Shown here piece by piece: positions 49,501-63,514 of a stretch of DNA of 64,000 nt. Below the pieces are notes generated by a model that did no database searches, was not told the DNA's origin, and saw only the letters and a list, made by a program, of their open reading frames with translations. This DNA is from Litoditis marina (Eukaryota > Nematoda > Chromadorea > Rhabditida > Rhabditidae). The stretch spans positions 1 through 64,000 of the forward strand of contig CAXIWQ010000477.1 in NCBI GenBank assembly GCA_964036275.1, in the 5' to 3' direction. How positions within the stretch are numbered: position 1 is the first letter of the stretch; each line of letters begins with the position of its first letter. A program made the translations under genes and the position numbers.

Positions 49501-51849
49501 GCTGTGCGCCACAGAATAGATTGTCGTATCAGGTTTTTGTAGCTGGGAGCAACAGACTTGATAGCCGTATGAACTTTTTCTGTAGCTGCAAGGCAAAGAG
49601 GTAATAACCGCGTTAATTTGTCTTTTGTGGCTGTGCGCCACAGAATATAAAGTCGTATTAGGTTTTCGTAGCTGGGAGCAACAGACTTGATAGCCGTATG
49701 AACTTTTTTCTGTAGCTGCAAGGCAAAGAGGTAATAACCGCGTTAATTTGTCTTTTGTGGCTGTGCGCCACAGAATAGATTGTCGTATTAGGTTTTTTTA
49801 GCTGGGAGCAACATACTTGATAGCCGTATAACCTTTTTCCTGTAGCTGCACGGCAAAGAGTCAATAACCGCGTTAATTTGTCTTTTGTGGCTGTGCGCCA
49901 CAGAATATAAAGTCGTATTAGGTTTTCGTAGCTGGGAGCAACAGACTTGATAGCCGTATGAATTTTTTTCTGTAGCTGCAAGGCAAAGAGGTAATAACCG
50001 CGTTAATTTGTCTTTTGTGGCTGTGCGCCACAGAATAGATTGTCGTATCAGGTTTTTGTAGCTGGGAGCAACAGACTTGATAGCCGTAGCTCTGTAGCTG
50101 CAAGCCAACAAGTCGATAACCGCGATAATTCGTATTTTGTGGCTGTGCGCCACAGAATAGATTGTCGTATTAGGTTTTTGTAGCTGGGAGCAACAGATTT
50201 GATAGCCGTATGAACTTTTCTCTGTAGCTGCAAGCCAACAAGTCGATAACCGCGATAATTTGTTTTTGTGGCTGTGCGCCACAGAATAGATTGTCGTATT
50301 AGGTTTTTGTAGCTGGGAGCAACAGATTTGATAGCCGTATGAAATATTCTCTGTAGCTGCAAGGCAAAGAGTCGATAACCGCGTCAATTCGTATTTTGTG
50401 GCTGTGCGCCACAGAATAGATAGTCGTATTAGGTTTTTGTAGCTGGGAGCAACATACTTGATAGCCGTATAACCTTTTTCCTGTAGCTGCACGGCAAAGA
50501 GTCAATAACCGCGTTAATGTGTCTTTTGTGGCTGTGCGCCACAGAATATAAAGTCGTATTAGGTTTTCGTAGCTGGGAGCAACAGACTTGATAGCCGTAC
50601 GAACTTTTTTCTGTAGCTGCAAGGCAAAGAGGTAATAACCGCGTTAATTTGTCTTTTGTGGCTGTGCGCCACAGAATAGATTGTCGTATCAGGTTTTTGT
50701 AGCTGGGAGCAACAGACTTGATAGCCGTATGAACTTTTCTCTGTAGCTGCAAGCCAACAAGTCGATAACCGCGATATTTCGTGTTTTGTGGCTGTGCGCC
50801 ACAGAATATAAAGTCGTATTAGGTTTTCGTAGCTGGGAGCAACAGACTTGATAGCCGTATGATTTTTTTTCTGTAGCTGCAAGGCAAAGAGTCAATCACC
50901 GCGTTAATTTGTCTTTTGTGGCTGTGCGCCACAGAATATAAAGTCGTATTAGGTTTTCGTAGCTGGGAGCAACAGACTTGATAGCCGTATGAACTTTTTT
51001 CTGTAGCTGCAAGGCAAAGAGGTAATAACCGCGTTAATTTGTCTTTTGTGGCTGTGCGCCACAGAATAGATTGTCGTATCAGGTTTTTGTAGCTGGGAGC
51101 AACAGACTTGATAGCCGTATGCACTTTTCTCTGTAGCTGCAAGCCAACAAGTCGATAACCGCGATATTTCGTGTTTTGTGGCTGTGCGCCACAGAATATA
51201 AAGTCGTATTAGGTTTTCGTAGCTGGGAGCAACAGACTTGATAGCCGTATGATTTTTTTTCTGTAGCTGCAAGGCAAAGAGTCAATAACCGCGTTAATTT
51301 GTCTTTTGTGGCTGTGCGCCACAGAATAGATTGTCGTATTAGGTTTTTGTAGCTGGGAGCAACAGATTTGATAGCCGTATGAAATATTTTCTGTAACTGC
51401 GAGGCAAAGAGTCAATAACCGCGTTAATTCGTCTTTTGTGGCTGTGCGCCACAGAATATATAGTCGTATTAGGTTTTTGTAGCTGGGAGCAACAGACTTG
51501 ATAGCCGTATGAACTGTTCTCTGTAGCTGCAAGGCAAAGAGTCGATAACCGCGTTAATTCGTATTTTGTGGCTGTGCGCCACAGAATAGATAGTTGTATT
51601 AGGTTTTTTTAGCTGGGAGCAACATACTTGATAGCCGTATAACCTTTTTCCTGTAGCTGCACGGCAAAGAGTCAATAACCGCGTTAATTTGTCTTTTGTG
51701 GCTGTGCGCCACAGAATATAAAGTCGTATTAGGTTTTCGTAGCTGGGAGCAACAGACTTGATAGCCGTATGAATTTTTTTCTGTAGCTGCAAGGCAAAGA
51801 GGTAATAACCGCGTTAATTTGTCTTTTGTGGCTGTGCGCCACAGAATAT
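43595..51849. repeat. 8.25-kb higher-order block, copy 1 (offset 11,665 bp)
   Basis: This long stretch is repeated almost unchanged at 55,260-63,514. Marker monomers keep the 11,665-bp spacing throughout, including CACACTTGATAGCCG, GTGTTAGGTCTTTG (44,601 and 56,266), GTATTTCGTGG, and the GCCGTAGCTCTG deletion units (48,152 and 59,817; 48,663 and 60,328; 50,083 and 61,748). Copies part after 51,849, where copy 1 has GAATATAAAG and copy 2 has GAATAGATTG. Confidence 0.86.
48330..50861. repeat. 11-monomer repeat (1,420 bp), two copies
   Basis: About 48,330-49,441 recurs at 49,750-50,861. Each contains one unit with an 8-base deletion giving GCCGTAGCTCTGTAGCTG, which makes the period 10 bases shorter than eleven full monomers. 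The same pair exists in the downstream block at about 59,995-61,106 and 61,415-62,526, so this duplication came before the 11,665-bp one. Confidence 0.82.
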
Positions 51850-54800
51850 AAAGTCGTATTAGGTTTTTGTAGCTGGGAGCAACAGACTTGATAGCCGTAT
51901 AAACTTTTTTCTGTAGCTGCAAGGCAAAGAGTCGATAACCGCGTTAATTCGTAATTTGTGGCTGTGTGCCACAGAAAAGATAGTTGTATTGGGTTTTTCG
52001 AGCTGGGAGCAACACACTTGATAGCCGTATGAACTTTTTTTGTAGCTGCAAGGCAAAGAGTCAATAACCGCGTTAATTTGTCTTTTGTGGCTGTGCGCCA
52101 CAGAACATAAAGTCGTATTAGGTTTTTCTAGCTGGGAGCAACATACTTGATAGCCGTATACACTTTTTTCTGTAGCTGCAAGGCAAAGAGTCAATAACCG
52201 CGTTAATTCGTATTTTGTGGCTGTGTGCCACAGAAAAGATAGTTGTATTAGGTTTTTGTAGTTGGGAGCAACAGACTTGATTGCCGTATGAGTTTTTTTT
52301 TTGTAACTGCAAGCCGAAGAGTCGATAACCGCGTTAATTCGTATTTCGTGGCTGTGCGCCACAGAATAGATAATCGTATTAGGTTTTTGTAGCTGGGAGC
52401 AACAGACTTGATAGCCGTATAAACTTTTTTCTGTAGCTGCAAGGCAAAGAGTCAATAACCGCGTTAATTTGTCTTTTGTGGTTGTGCGCCACAGAATATA
52501 AAGTCGTATTAGGTTTTTGTAGTTGGGAGCAACAGACTTGATAGCCGTATGATTTTTTTTCTGTAGGTGCAAGGCAAAGAGTCAATAACCGCGTTAGTTT
52601 GTATTTGGTGGATGTGCGCCACAAAATAGATTGTCGTATTAGGTTTTTGTAGCTGGGAGCAACAGACTTGATAGCCGTATGAACTTTTTTCTGTAGCTGC
52701 AAGGCAAAGAGTCAATAACCGCGTTAAGTCGTCTTTTGTGGCTGTGCGCCACAGAATATACAGTCGTCTTAGGTTTTTGTATCTGGGAGCAACAGACTTG
52801 ATAGCCGTATGAACTTTTCTCTGTAGCTGCAAGGCAAAGAGTCAATAACCGCGTTAAGTCGTCTTTTGTGGCTGTGCGCCACAGAATATATAGTCGTGTT
52901 AGGTCTTTGTAGCTGGGAGCAACATACTTGATAGCCGTATAAACTTTTTTTTGTAGCTTTACGGCAAAGAGTCAATAACCGCGTTAATTTGTCTTTTGTG
53001 GCTGTGCGCCACAGAATATGAAGTCGTATTAGGTTTTTGTAGCTGGGAGCAACAGACTTGATAGCCGCATAAACTTTTCTCTGTAACTGCAAGCCAAAAA
53101 GTCGATAGCCGCGTTAATTCGTATTTTGTGGCTGTGCGCCACAGAATAGATTGTCGTATTAGGTGTTTGTATCTGGGAGCAACAGATTTGATAGCCGTAT
53201 GAACTTTTCTCTTTAACTGCAAGCCAAAAAGTCGATAACCGCGTTAATTCGTATTTTGTGGCTGTGCGCCACAGAATAGATTGTCGTATTAGGTGTTTGT
53301 ATCTGGGAGCAACAGATTCGATAGCCGTATGAAATATTCTCTGTAACTGCGAGGCAAAGAGTCAATAACCGCGTTAATTCGTCTTTTGTGGCTGTGCGCC
53401 ACAGAATATATAGTCGTATTAGGTTTTTGTAGCTGGGAGCAACAGACTTGATAGCCGTATGATTTTTTTTTGTAGCTGCAAGTCAAAATGTCAATAACCG
53501 CGATAATTCGTATTTTGTGGCTGTGCGCCACAGAATAGATTGTCGTATTAGGTTTTTGTAGCTGGGAGCAACAGATTTGATAGCCGTATGAAATGTTCTC
53601 TGTAACTGCGAGGCAAAGAGTCAATAACCGCGTTAATTCGTCTTTTGTGGCTGTGCGCCACAGAATAGATTGTCGTATTAGGTTTTTGTAGCTGGGAGCA
53701 ACAGATTTGATAGCCGTATGAAATATTCTCTGTAGCTGCAAGGCAAAGAGTCGATAACCGCGTCAATTCGTATTTTGTGGCTGTGCGCCACAGAATAGAT
53801 TGTCGTATTAGGTTTTTGTAGCTGGGAGCAACATACTTGATAGCCGTATAACCTTTTTCCTGTAGCTGCACGGCAAAGAGTCAATAACCGCGTTAATGTG
53901 TCTTTTGTGGCTGTGCGCCACAGAATATAAAGTCGTATTAGGTTTTCGTAGCTGGGAGCAACAGACTTGATAGCCGTACGAACTTTTTTCTGTAGCTGCA
54001 AGGCAAAGAGGTAATAACCGCGTTAATTTGTCTTTTGTGGCTGTGCGCCACAGAATAGATTGTCGTATCAGGTTTTTGTAGCTGGGAGCAACAGACTTGA
54101 TAGCCGTATGAACTTTTCTCTGTAGCTGCAAGCCAACAAGTCGATAACCGCGATATTTCGTGTTTTGTGGCTGTGCGCCACAGAATATAAAGTCGTATTA
54201 GGTTTTCGTAGCTGGGAGCAACAGACTTGATAGCCGTATGATTTTTTTTCTGTAGCTGCAAGGCAAAGAGTCAATCACCGCGTTAATTTGTCTTTTGTGG
54301 CTGTGCGCCACAGAATATAAAGTCGTATTAGGTTTTCGTAGCTGGGAGCAACAGACTTGATAGCCGTATGAACTTTTTTCTGTAGCTGCAAGGCAAAGAG
54401 GTAATAACCGCGTTAATTTGTCTTTTGTGGCTGTGCGCCACAGAATAGATTGTCGTATCAGGTTTTTGTAGCTGGGAGCAACAGACTTGATAGCCGTATG
54501 CACTTTTCTCTGTAGCTGCAAGCCAACAAGTCGATAACCGCGATATTTCGTGTTTTGTGGCTGTGCGCCACAGAATATAAAGTCGTATTAGGTTTTCGTA
54601 GCTGGGAGCAACAGACTTGATAGCCGTATGATTTTTTTTCTGTAGCTGCAAGGCAAAGAGTCAATAACCGCGTTAATTTGTCTTTTGTGGCTGTGCGCCA
54701 CAGAATAGATTGTCGTATTAGGTTTTTGTAGCTGGGAGCAACAGATTTGATAGCCGTATGAAATATTTTCTGTAACTGCGAGGCAAAGAGTCAATAACCG

Positions 54801-56880
54801 CGTTAATTCGTCTTTTGTGGCTGTGCGCCACAGAATATATAGTCGTATTAGGTTTTTGTAGCTGGGAGCAACAGACTTGATAGCCGTATGAACTGTTCTC
54901 TGTAGCTGCAAGGCAAAGAGTCGATAACCGCGTTAATTCGTATTTTGTGGCTGTGCGCCACAGAATAGATAGTCGTATTAGGTTTTTTTAGCTGGGAGCA
55001 ACATACTTGATAGCCGTATAACCTTTTTCCTGTAGCTGCACGGCAAAGAGTCAATAACCGCGTTAATTTGTCTTTTGTGGCTGTGCGCCACAGAATATAA
55101 AGTCGTATTAGGTTTTCGTAGCTGGGAGCAACAGACTTGATAGCCGTATGAATTTTTTTCTGTAGCTGCAAGGCAAAGAGGTAATAACCGCGTTAATTTG
55201 TCTTTTGTGGCTGTGCGCCACAGAATATAAAGTCGTATTAGGTTTTTGTAGCTGGGAGCAACAGACTTGATAGCCGTATAAACTTTTTTCTGTAGCTGCA
55301 AGGCAAAGAGTCGATAACCGCGTTAATTCGTAATTTGTGGCTGTGTGCCACAGAAAAGATAGTTGTATTGGGTTTTTCGAGCTGGGAGCAACACACTTGA
55401 TAGCCGTATGAACTTTTTTTGTAGCTGCAAGGCAAAGAGTCAATAACCGCGTTAATTTGTCTTTTGTGGCTGTGCGCCACAGAACATAAAGTCGTATTAG
55501 GTTTTTCTAGCTGGGAGCAACATACTTGATAGCCGTATACACTTTTTTCTGTAGCTGCAAGGCAAAGAGTCAATAACCGCGTTAATTCGTATTTTGTGGC
55601 TGTGTGCCACAGAAAAGATAGTTGTATTAGGTTTTTGTAGTTGGGAGCAACAGACTTGATTGCCGTATGAGTTTTTTTTTTGTAACTGCAAGCCGAAGAG
55701 TCGATAACCGCGTTAATTCGTATTTCGTGGCTGTGCGCCACAGAATAGATAATCGTATTAGGTTTTTGTAGCTGGAGCAACAGACTTGATAGCCGTATAA
55801 ACTTTTTTCTGTAGCTGCAAGGCAAAGAGTCAATAACCGCGTTAATTTGTCTTTTGTGGTTGTGCGCCACAGAATATAAAGTCGTATTAGGTTTTTGTAG
55901 TTGGGAGCAACAGACTTGATAGCCGTATGATTTTTTTTCTGTAGGTGCAAGGCAAAGAGTCAATAACCGCGTTAATTTGTATTTGGTGGATGTGCGCCAC
56001 AAAATAGATTGTCGTATTAGGTTTTTGTAGCTGGGAGCAACAGACTTGATAGCCGTATGAACTTTTTTCTGTAGCTGCAAGGCAAAGAGTCAATAACCGC
56101 GTTAAGTCGTCTTTTGTGGCTGTGCGCCACAGAATATACAGTCGTCTTAGGTTTTTGTATCTGGGAGCAACAGACTTGATAGCCGTATGAACTTTTCTCT
56201 GTAGCTGCAAGGCAAAGAGTCAATAACCGCGTTAAGTCGTCTTTTGTGGCTGTGCGCCACAGAATATATAGTCGTGTTAGGTCTTTGTAGCTGGGAGCAA
56301 CATACTTGATAGCCGTATAAACTTTTTTTTGTAGCTTTACGGCAAAGAGTCAATAACCGCGTTAATTTGTCTTTTGTGGCTGTGCGCCACAGAATATGAA
56401 GTCGTATTAGGTTTTTGTAGCTGGGAGCAACAGACTTGATAGCCGCATAAACTTTTCTCTGTAACTGCAAGCCAAAAAGTCGATAGCCGCGTTAATTCGT
56501 ATTTTGTGGCTGTGCGCCACAGAATAGATTGTCGTATTAGGTGTTTGTATCTGGGAGCAACAGATTTGATAGCCGTATGAACTTTTCTCTTTAACTGCAA
56601 GCCAAAAAGTCGATAACCGCGTTAATTCGTATTTTGTGGCTGTGCGCCACAGAATAGATTGTCGTATTAGGTGTTTGTATCTGGGAGCAACAGATTCGAT
56701 AGCCGTATGAAATATTCTCTGTAACTGCGAGGCAAAGAGTCAATAACCGCGTTAATTCGTCTTTTGTGGCTGTGCGCCACAGAATATATAGTCGTATTAG
56801 GTTTTTGTAGCTGGGAGCAACAGACTTGATAGCCGTATGATTTTTTTTTGTAGCTGCAAGTCAAAATGTCAATAACCGCG
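50270..56880. repeat. 26-monomer higher-order repeat (3,379 bp), two copies
   Basis: Copies at about 50,270-53,500 and 53,650-56,880, 3,379 bp apart. Landmarks: CGCGTTAATGTGTC (50,512 and 53,891), GTCAATCACCGCG (50,891 and 54,270), GTATGCACTTTTC (51,118 and 54,497), GATAGCCGTATACAC (52,149 and 55,529). They begin to differ near 53,502, where CGCGATAATTCG stands against CGCGTTAATTCG. Part of each copy also belongs to the 11,665-bp pair, so the two duplications are nested. Confidence 0.84.
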
Positions 56881-59800
56881 TTAATTCGTCTTTGTGGCTG
56901 TGCGCCACAGAATAGATTGTCGTATTAGGTTTTTGTAGCTGGGAGCAACAGATTTGATAGCCGTATGAAATGTTCTCTGTAACTGCGAGGCAAAGAGTCA
57001 ATAACCGCGTTAATTCGTCTTTTGTGGCTGTGCGCCACAGAATATATAGTCGTATTAGGTTTTTGTAGCTGGGAGCAACAGACTTGATAGCCGTATGAAC
57101 TTTTCTCTGTAGCTGCAAGCCAACAAGTCGATAACCGCGATAATTTGTTTTTGTGGCTGTGCGCCACAGAATAGATTGTCGTATTAGGTTTTTGTAGCTG
57201 GGAGCAACAGATTTGATAGCCGTATGAAATATTCTCTGTAGCTGCAAGGCAAAGAGTCGATAACCGCGTCAATTCGTATTTTGTGGCTGTGCGCCACAGA
57301 ATATAAAGTCGTATTAGGTTTTCGTAGCTGGGAGCAACAGACTTGATAGCCGTATAACCTTTTTCCTGTAGCTGCACGGCAAAGAGTCAATAACCGCGTT
57401 AATTTGTCTTTTGTGGCTGTGCGCCACAGAATATAAAGTCGTATTAGGTTTTCGTAGCTGGGAGCAACAGACTTGATAGCCGTACGAACTTTTTTCTGTA
57501 GCTGCAAGGCAAAGAGGTAATAACCGCGTTAATTTGTCTTTTGCGGCTGTGCGCCACAGAATAGATTGTCGTATCAGGTTTTTGTAGCTGGGAGCAACAG
57601 ACTTGATAGCCGTATGAACTTTTCTCTGTAGCTGCAAGCCAACAAGTCGATAACCGCGATATTTCGTGTTTTGTGGCTGTGCGCCACAGAATATAAAGTC
57701 GTATTAGGTTTTCGTAGCTGGGAGCAACAGACTTGATAGCCGTATGATTTTTTTCTGTAGCTGCAAGGCAAAGAGTCAATAACCGCGTTAATTTGTCTTT
57801 TGTGGCTGTGCGCCACAGAATATAAAGTCGTATTAGGTTTTCGTAGCTGGGAGCAACAGACTTGATAGCCGTATGAACTTTTTTCTGTAGCTGCAAGGCA
57901 AAGAGGTAATAACCGCGTTAATTTGTCTTTTGTGGCTGTGCGCCACAGAATAGATTGTCGTATCAGGTTTTTGTAGCTGGGAGCAACAGACTTGATAGCC
58001 GTATGAACTTTTCTCTGTAGCTGCAAGCCAACAAGTCGATAACCGCGATATTTCGTGTTTTGTGGCTGTGCGCCACAGAATATAAAGTCGTATTAGGTTT
58101 TCGTAGCTGGGAGCAACAGACTTGATAGCCGTATGATTTTTTTTCTGTAGCTGCAAGGCAAAGAGTCAATAACCGCGTTAATTTGTCTTTTGTGGCTGTG
58201 CGCCACAGAATAGATTGTCGTATTAGGTTTTTGTAGCTGGGAGCAACAGATTTGATAGCCGTATGAAATATTTTCTGTAACTGCGAGGCAAAGAGTCAAT
58301 AACCGCGTTAATTCGTCTTTTGTGGCTGTGCGCCACAGAATATATAGTCGTATTAGGTTTTTGTAGCTGGGAGCAACAGACTTGATAGCCGTATGAACTG
58401 TTCTCTGTAGCTGCAAGGCAAAGAGTCGATAACCGCGTTAATTCGTATTTTGTGGCTGTGCGCCACAGAATAGATAGTCGTATTAGGTTTTTTTAGCTGG
58501 GAGCAACATACTTGATAGCCGTATAACCTTTTTCCTGTAGCTGCACGGCAAAGAGTCAATAACCGCGTTAATTTGTCTTTTGTGGCTGTGCGCCACAGAA
58601 TATAAAGTCGTATTAGGTTTTCGTAGCTGGGAGCAACAGACTTGATAGCCGTATGAATTTTTTTCTGTAGCTGCAAGGCAAAGAGGTAATAACCGCGTTA
58701 ATTTGTCTTTTGTGGCTGTGCGCCACAGAATAGATTGTCGTATCAGGTTTTTGTAGCTGGGAGCAACAGACTTGATAGCCGTATGAACTTTTCTCTGTAG
58801 CTGCAAGCCAACAAGTCGATAACCGCGATAATTCGTATTTTGTGGCTGTGCGCCACAGAATAGATTGTCGTATTAGGTTTTTGTAGCTGGGAGCAACAGA
58901 TTTGATAGCCGTATGAACTGTTCTTTGTAGCTGCAAGGCAAAGAGTCGATAACCGCGTTAATTCGTATTTTGTGGCTGTGCGCCACAGAATAGATAGTCG
59001 TATTAGGTTTTTGTAGCTGGGAGCAACATATTTGATAGCCGTATAACCTTTTTCCTGTAGCTGCACGGCAAAGAGTCAATAACCGCGTTAATTTGTCTTT
59101 TGTGGCTGTGCGCCACAGAATATAAAGTCGTATTAGGTTTTTGTAGCTGGGAGCAACAGACTTGATAGCCGTATGAACTTTTTTCTGTAGCTGCAAGGCA
59201 AAGAGGTAATAACCGCGTTAATTTGTCTTTTGTGGCTGTGCGCCACAGAATAGATTGTCGTATCAGGTTTTTGTAGCTGGGAGCAACAGACTTGATAGCC
59301 GTATGAACTTTTTCTGTAGCTGCAAGGCAAAGAGGTAATAACCGCGTTAATTTGTCTTTTGTGGCTGTGCGCCACAGAATATAAAGTCGTATTAGGTTTT
59401 CGTAGCTGGGAGCAACAGACTTGATAGCCGTATGAACTTTTTTCTGTAGCTGCAAGGCAAAGAGGTAATAACCGCGTTAATTTGTCTTTTGTGGCTGTGC
59501 GCCACAGAATAGATTGTCGTATTAGGTTTTTTTAGCTGGGAGCAACATACTTGATAGCCGTATAACCTTTTTCCTGTAGCTGCACGGCAAAGAGTCAATA
59601 ACCGCGTTAATTTGTCTTTTGTGGCTGTGCGCCACAGAATATAAAGTCGTATTAGGTTTTCGTAGCTGGGAGCAACAGACTTGATAGCCGTATGAATTTT
59701 TTTCTGTAGCTGCAAGGCAAAGAGGTAATAACCGCGTTAATTTGTCTTTTGTGGCTGTGCGCCACAGAATAGATTGTCGTATCAGGTTTTTGTAGCTGGG

Positions 59801-62800
59801 AGCAACAGACTTGATAGCCGTAGCTCTGTAGCTGCAAGCCAACAAGTCGATAACCGCGATAATTCGTATTTTGTGGCTGTGCGCCACAGAATAGATTGTC
59901 GTATTAGGTTTTTGTAGCTGGGAGCAACAGATTTGATAGCCGTATGAACTTTTCTCTGTAGCTGCAAGCCAACAAGTCGATAACCGCGATAATTTGTTTT
60001 TGTGGCTGTGCGCCACAGAATAGATTGTCGTATTAGGTTTTTTTAGCTGGGAGCAACATACTTGATAGCCGTATAACCTTTTTCCTGTAGCTGCACGGCA
60101 AAGAGTCAATAACCGCGTTAATTTGTCTTTTGTGGCTGTGCGCCACAGAATATAAAGTCGTATTAGGTTTTCGTAGCTGGGAGCAACAGACTTGATAGCC
60201 GTATAAATTTTTTTCTGTAGCTGCAAGGCAAAGAGGTAATAACCGCGTTAATTTGTCTTTTGTGGCTGTGCGCCACAGAATAGATTGTCGTATCAGGTTT
60301 TTGTAGCTGGGAGCAACAGACTTGATAGCCGTAGCTCTGTAGCTGCAAGCCAACAAGTCGATAACCGCGATAATTCGTATTTTGTGGCTGTGCGCCACAG
60401 AATAGATTGTCGTATTAGGTTTTTGTAGCTGGGAGCAACAGATTTGATAGCCGTATGAACTTTTCTCTGTAGCTGCAAGCCAACAAGTCGATAACCGCGA
60501 TAATTTGTTTTTGTGGCTGTGCGCCACAGAATAGATTGTCGTATTAGGTTTTTGTAGCTGGGAGCAACAGATTTGATAGCCGTATGAAATATTCTCTGTA
60601 GCTGCAAGGCAAAGAGTCGATAACCGCGTCAATTCGTATTTTGTGGCTGTGCGCCACAGAATAGATAGTCGTATTAGGTTTTTGTAGCTGGGAGCAACAT
60701 ACTTGATAGCCGTATAACCTTTTTCCTGTAGCTGCACGGCAAAGAGTCAATAACCGCGTTAATGTGTCTTTTGTGGCTGTGCGCCACAGAATATAAAGTC
60801 GTATTAGGTTTTCGTAGCTGGGAGCAACAGACTTGATAGCCGTACGAACTTTTTTCTGTAGCTGCAAGGCAAAGAGGTAATAACCGCGTTAATTTGTCTT
60901 TTGTGGCTGTGCGCCACAGAAAAGATTGTCGTATCAGGTTTTTGTAGCTGGGAGCAACAGACTTGATAGCCGTATGAACTTTTCTCTGTAGCTGCAAGCC
61001 AACAAGTCGATAACCGCGATATTTCGTGTTTTGTGGCTGTGCGCCACAGAATATAAAGTCGTATTAGGTTTTCGTAGCTGGGAGCAACAGACTTGATAGC
61101 CGTATGAACTTTTTTCTGTAGCTGCAAGGCAAAGAGGTAATAACCGCGTTAATTTGTCTTTTGTGGCTGTGCGCCACAGAATAGATTGTCGTATCAGGTT
61201 TTTGTAGCTGGGAGCAACAGACTTGATAGCCGTATGAACTTTTTCTGTAGCTGCAAGGCAAAGAGGTAATAACCGCGTTAATTTGTCTTTTGTGGCTGTG
61301 CGCCACAGAATATAAAGTCGTATTAGGTTTTCGTAGCTGGGAGCAACAGACTTGATAGCCGTATGAACTTTTTTCTGTAGCTGCAAGGCAAAGAGGTAAT
61401 AACCGCGTTAATTTGTCTTTTGTGGCTGTGCGCCACAGAATAGATTGTCGTATTAGGTTTTTTTAGCTGGGAGCAACATACTTGATAGCCGTATAACCTT
61501 TTTCCTGTAGCTGCACGGCAAAGAGTCAATAACCGCGTTAATTTGTCTTTTGTGGCTGTGCGCCACAGAATATAAAGTCGTATTAGGTTTTCGTAGCTGG
61601 GAGCAACAGACTTGATAGCCGTATGAATTTTTTTCTGTAGCTGCAAGGCAAAGAGGTAATAACCGCGTTAATTTGTCTTTTGTGGCTGTGCGCCACAGAA
61701 TAGATTGTCGTATCAGGTTTTTGTAGCTGGGAGCAACAGACTTGATAGCCGTAGCTCTGTAGCTGCAAGCCAACAAGTCGATAACCGCGATAATTCGTAT
61801 TTTGTGGCTGTGCGCCACAGAATAGATTGTCGTATTAGGTTTTTGTAGCTGGGAGCAACAGATTTGATAGCCGTATGAACTTTTCTCTGTAGCTGCAAGC
61901 CAACAAGTCGATAACCGCGATAATTTGTTTTTGTGGCTGTGCGCCACAGAATAGATTGTCGTATTAGGTTTTTGTAGCTGGGAGCAACAGATTTGATAGC
62001 CGTATGAAATATTCTCTGTAGCTGCAAGGCAAAGAGTCGATAACCGCGTCAATTCGTATTTTGTGGCTGTGCGCCACAGAATAGATAGTCGTATTAGGTT
62101 TTTGTAGCTGGGAGCAACATACTTGATAGCCGTATAACCTTTTTCCTGTAGCTGCACGGCAAAGAGTCAATAACCGCGTTAATGTGTCTTTTGTGGCTGT
62201 GCGCCACAGAATATAAAGTCGTATTAGGTTTTCGTAGCTGGGAGCAACAGACTTGATAGCCGTACGAACTTTTTTCTGTAGCTGCAAGGCAAAGAGGTAA
62301 TAACCGCGTTAATTTGTCTTTTGTGGCTGTGCGCCACAGAATAGATTGTCGTATCAGGTTTTTGTAGCTGGGAGCAACAGACTTGATAGCCGTATGAACT
62401 TTTCTCTGTAGCTGCAAGCCAACAAGTCGATAACCGCGATATTTCGTGTTTTGTGGCTGTGCGCCACAGAATATAAAGTCGTATTAGGTTTTCGTAGCTG
62501 GGAGCAACAGACTTGATAGCCGTATGATTTTTTTTCTGTAGCTGCAAGGCAAAGAGTCAATCACCGCGTTAATTTGTCTTTTGTGGCTGTGCGCCACAGA
62601 ATATAAAGTCGTATTAGGTTTTCGTAGCTGGGAGCAACAGACTTGATAGCCGTATGAACTTTTTTCTGTAGCTGCAAGGCAAAGAGGTAATAACCGCGTT
62701 AATTTGTCTCTTGTGGCTGTGCGCCACAGAATAGATTGTCGTATCAGGTTTTTGTAGCTGGGAGCAACAGACTTGATAGCCGTATGCACTTTTCTCTGTA

Positions 62801-63514
62801 GCTGCAAGCCAACAAGTCGATAACCGCGATATTTCGTGTTTTGTGGCTGTGCGCCACAGAATATAAAGTCGTATTAGGTTTTCGTAGCTGGGAGCAACAG
62901 ACTTGATAGCCGTATGATTTTTTTTCTGTAGCTGCAAGGCAAAGAGTCAATAACCGCGTTAATTTGTCTTTTGTGGCTGTGCGCCACAGAATAGATTGTC
63001 GTATTAGGTTTTTGTAGCTGGGAGCAACAGATTTGATAGCCGTATGAAATATTTTCTGTAACTGCGAGGCAAAGAGTCAATAACCGCGTTAATTCGTCTT
63101 TTGTGGCTGTGCGCCACAGAATATATAGTCGTATTAGGTTTTTGTAGCTGGGAGCAACAGACTTGATAGCCGTATGAACTGTTCTCTGTAGCTGCAAGGC
63201 AAAGAGTCGATAACCGCGTTAATTCGTATTTTGTGGCTGTGCGCCACAGAATAGATAGTCGTATTAGGTTTTTTTAGCTGGGAGCAACATACTTGATAGC
63301 CGTATAACCTTTTTCCTGTAGCTGCACGGCAAAGAGTCAATAACCGCGTTAATTTGTCTTTTGTGGCTGTGCGCCACAGAATATAAAGTCGTATTAGGTT
63401 TTCGTAGCTGGGAGCAACAGACTTGATAGCCGTATGAATTTTTTTCTGTAGCTGCAAGGCAAAGAGGTAATAACCGCGTTAATTTGTCTTTTGTGGCTGT
63501 GCGCCACAGAATAG
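55260..63514. repeat. 8.25-kb higher-order block, copy 2 (offset 11,665 bp)
   Basis: Second copy of 43,595-51,849. Local differences cluster in short patches, for example 57,301-57,345 and about 59,530-59,575, where a neighbouring monomer type has replaced the original, rather than being spread evenly. One base is missing at 55,783 (GTAGCTGGAGC). Confidence 0.86.
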
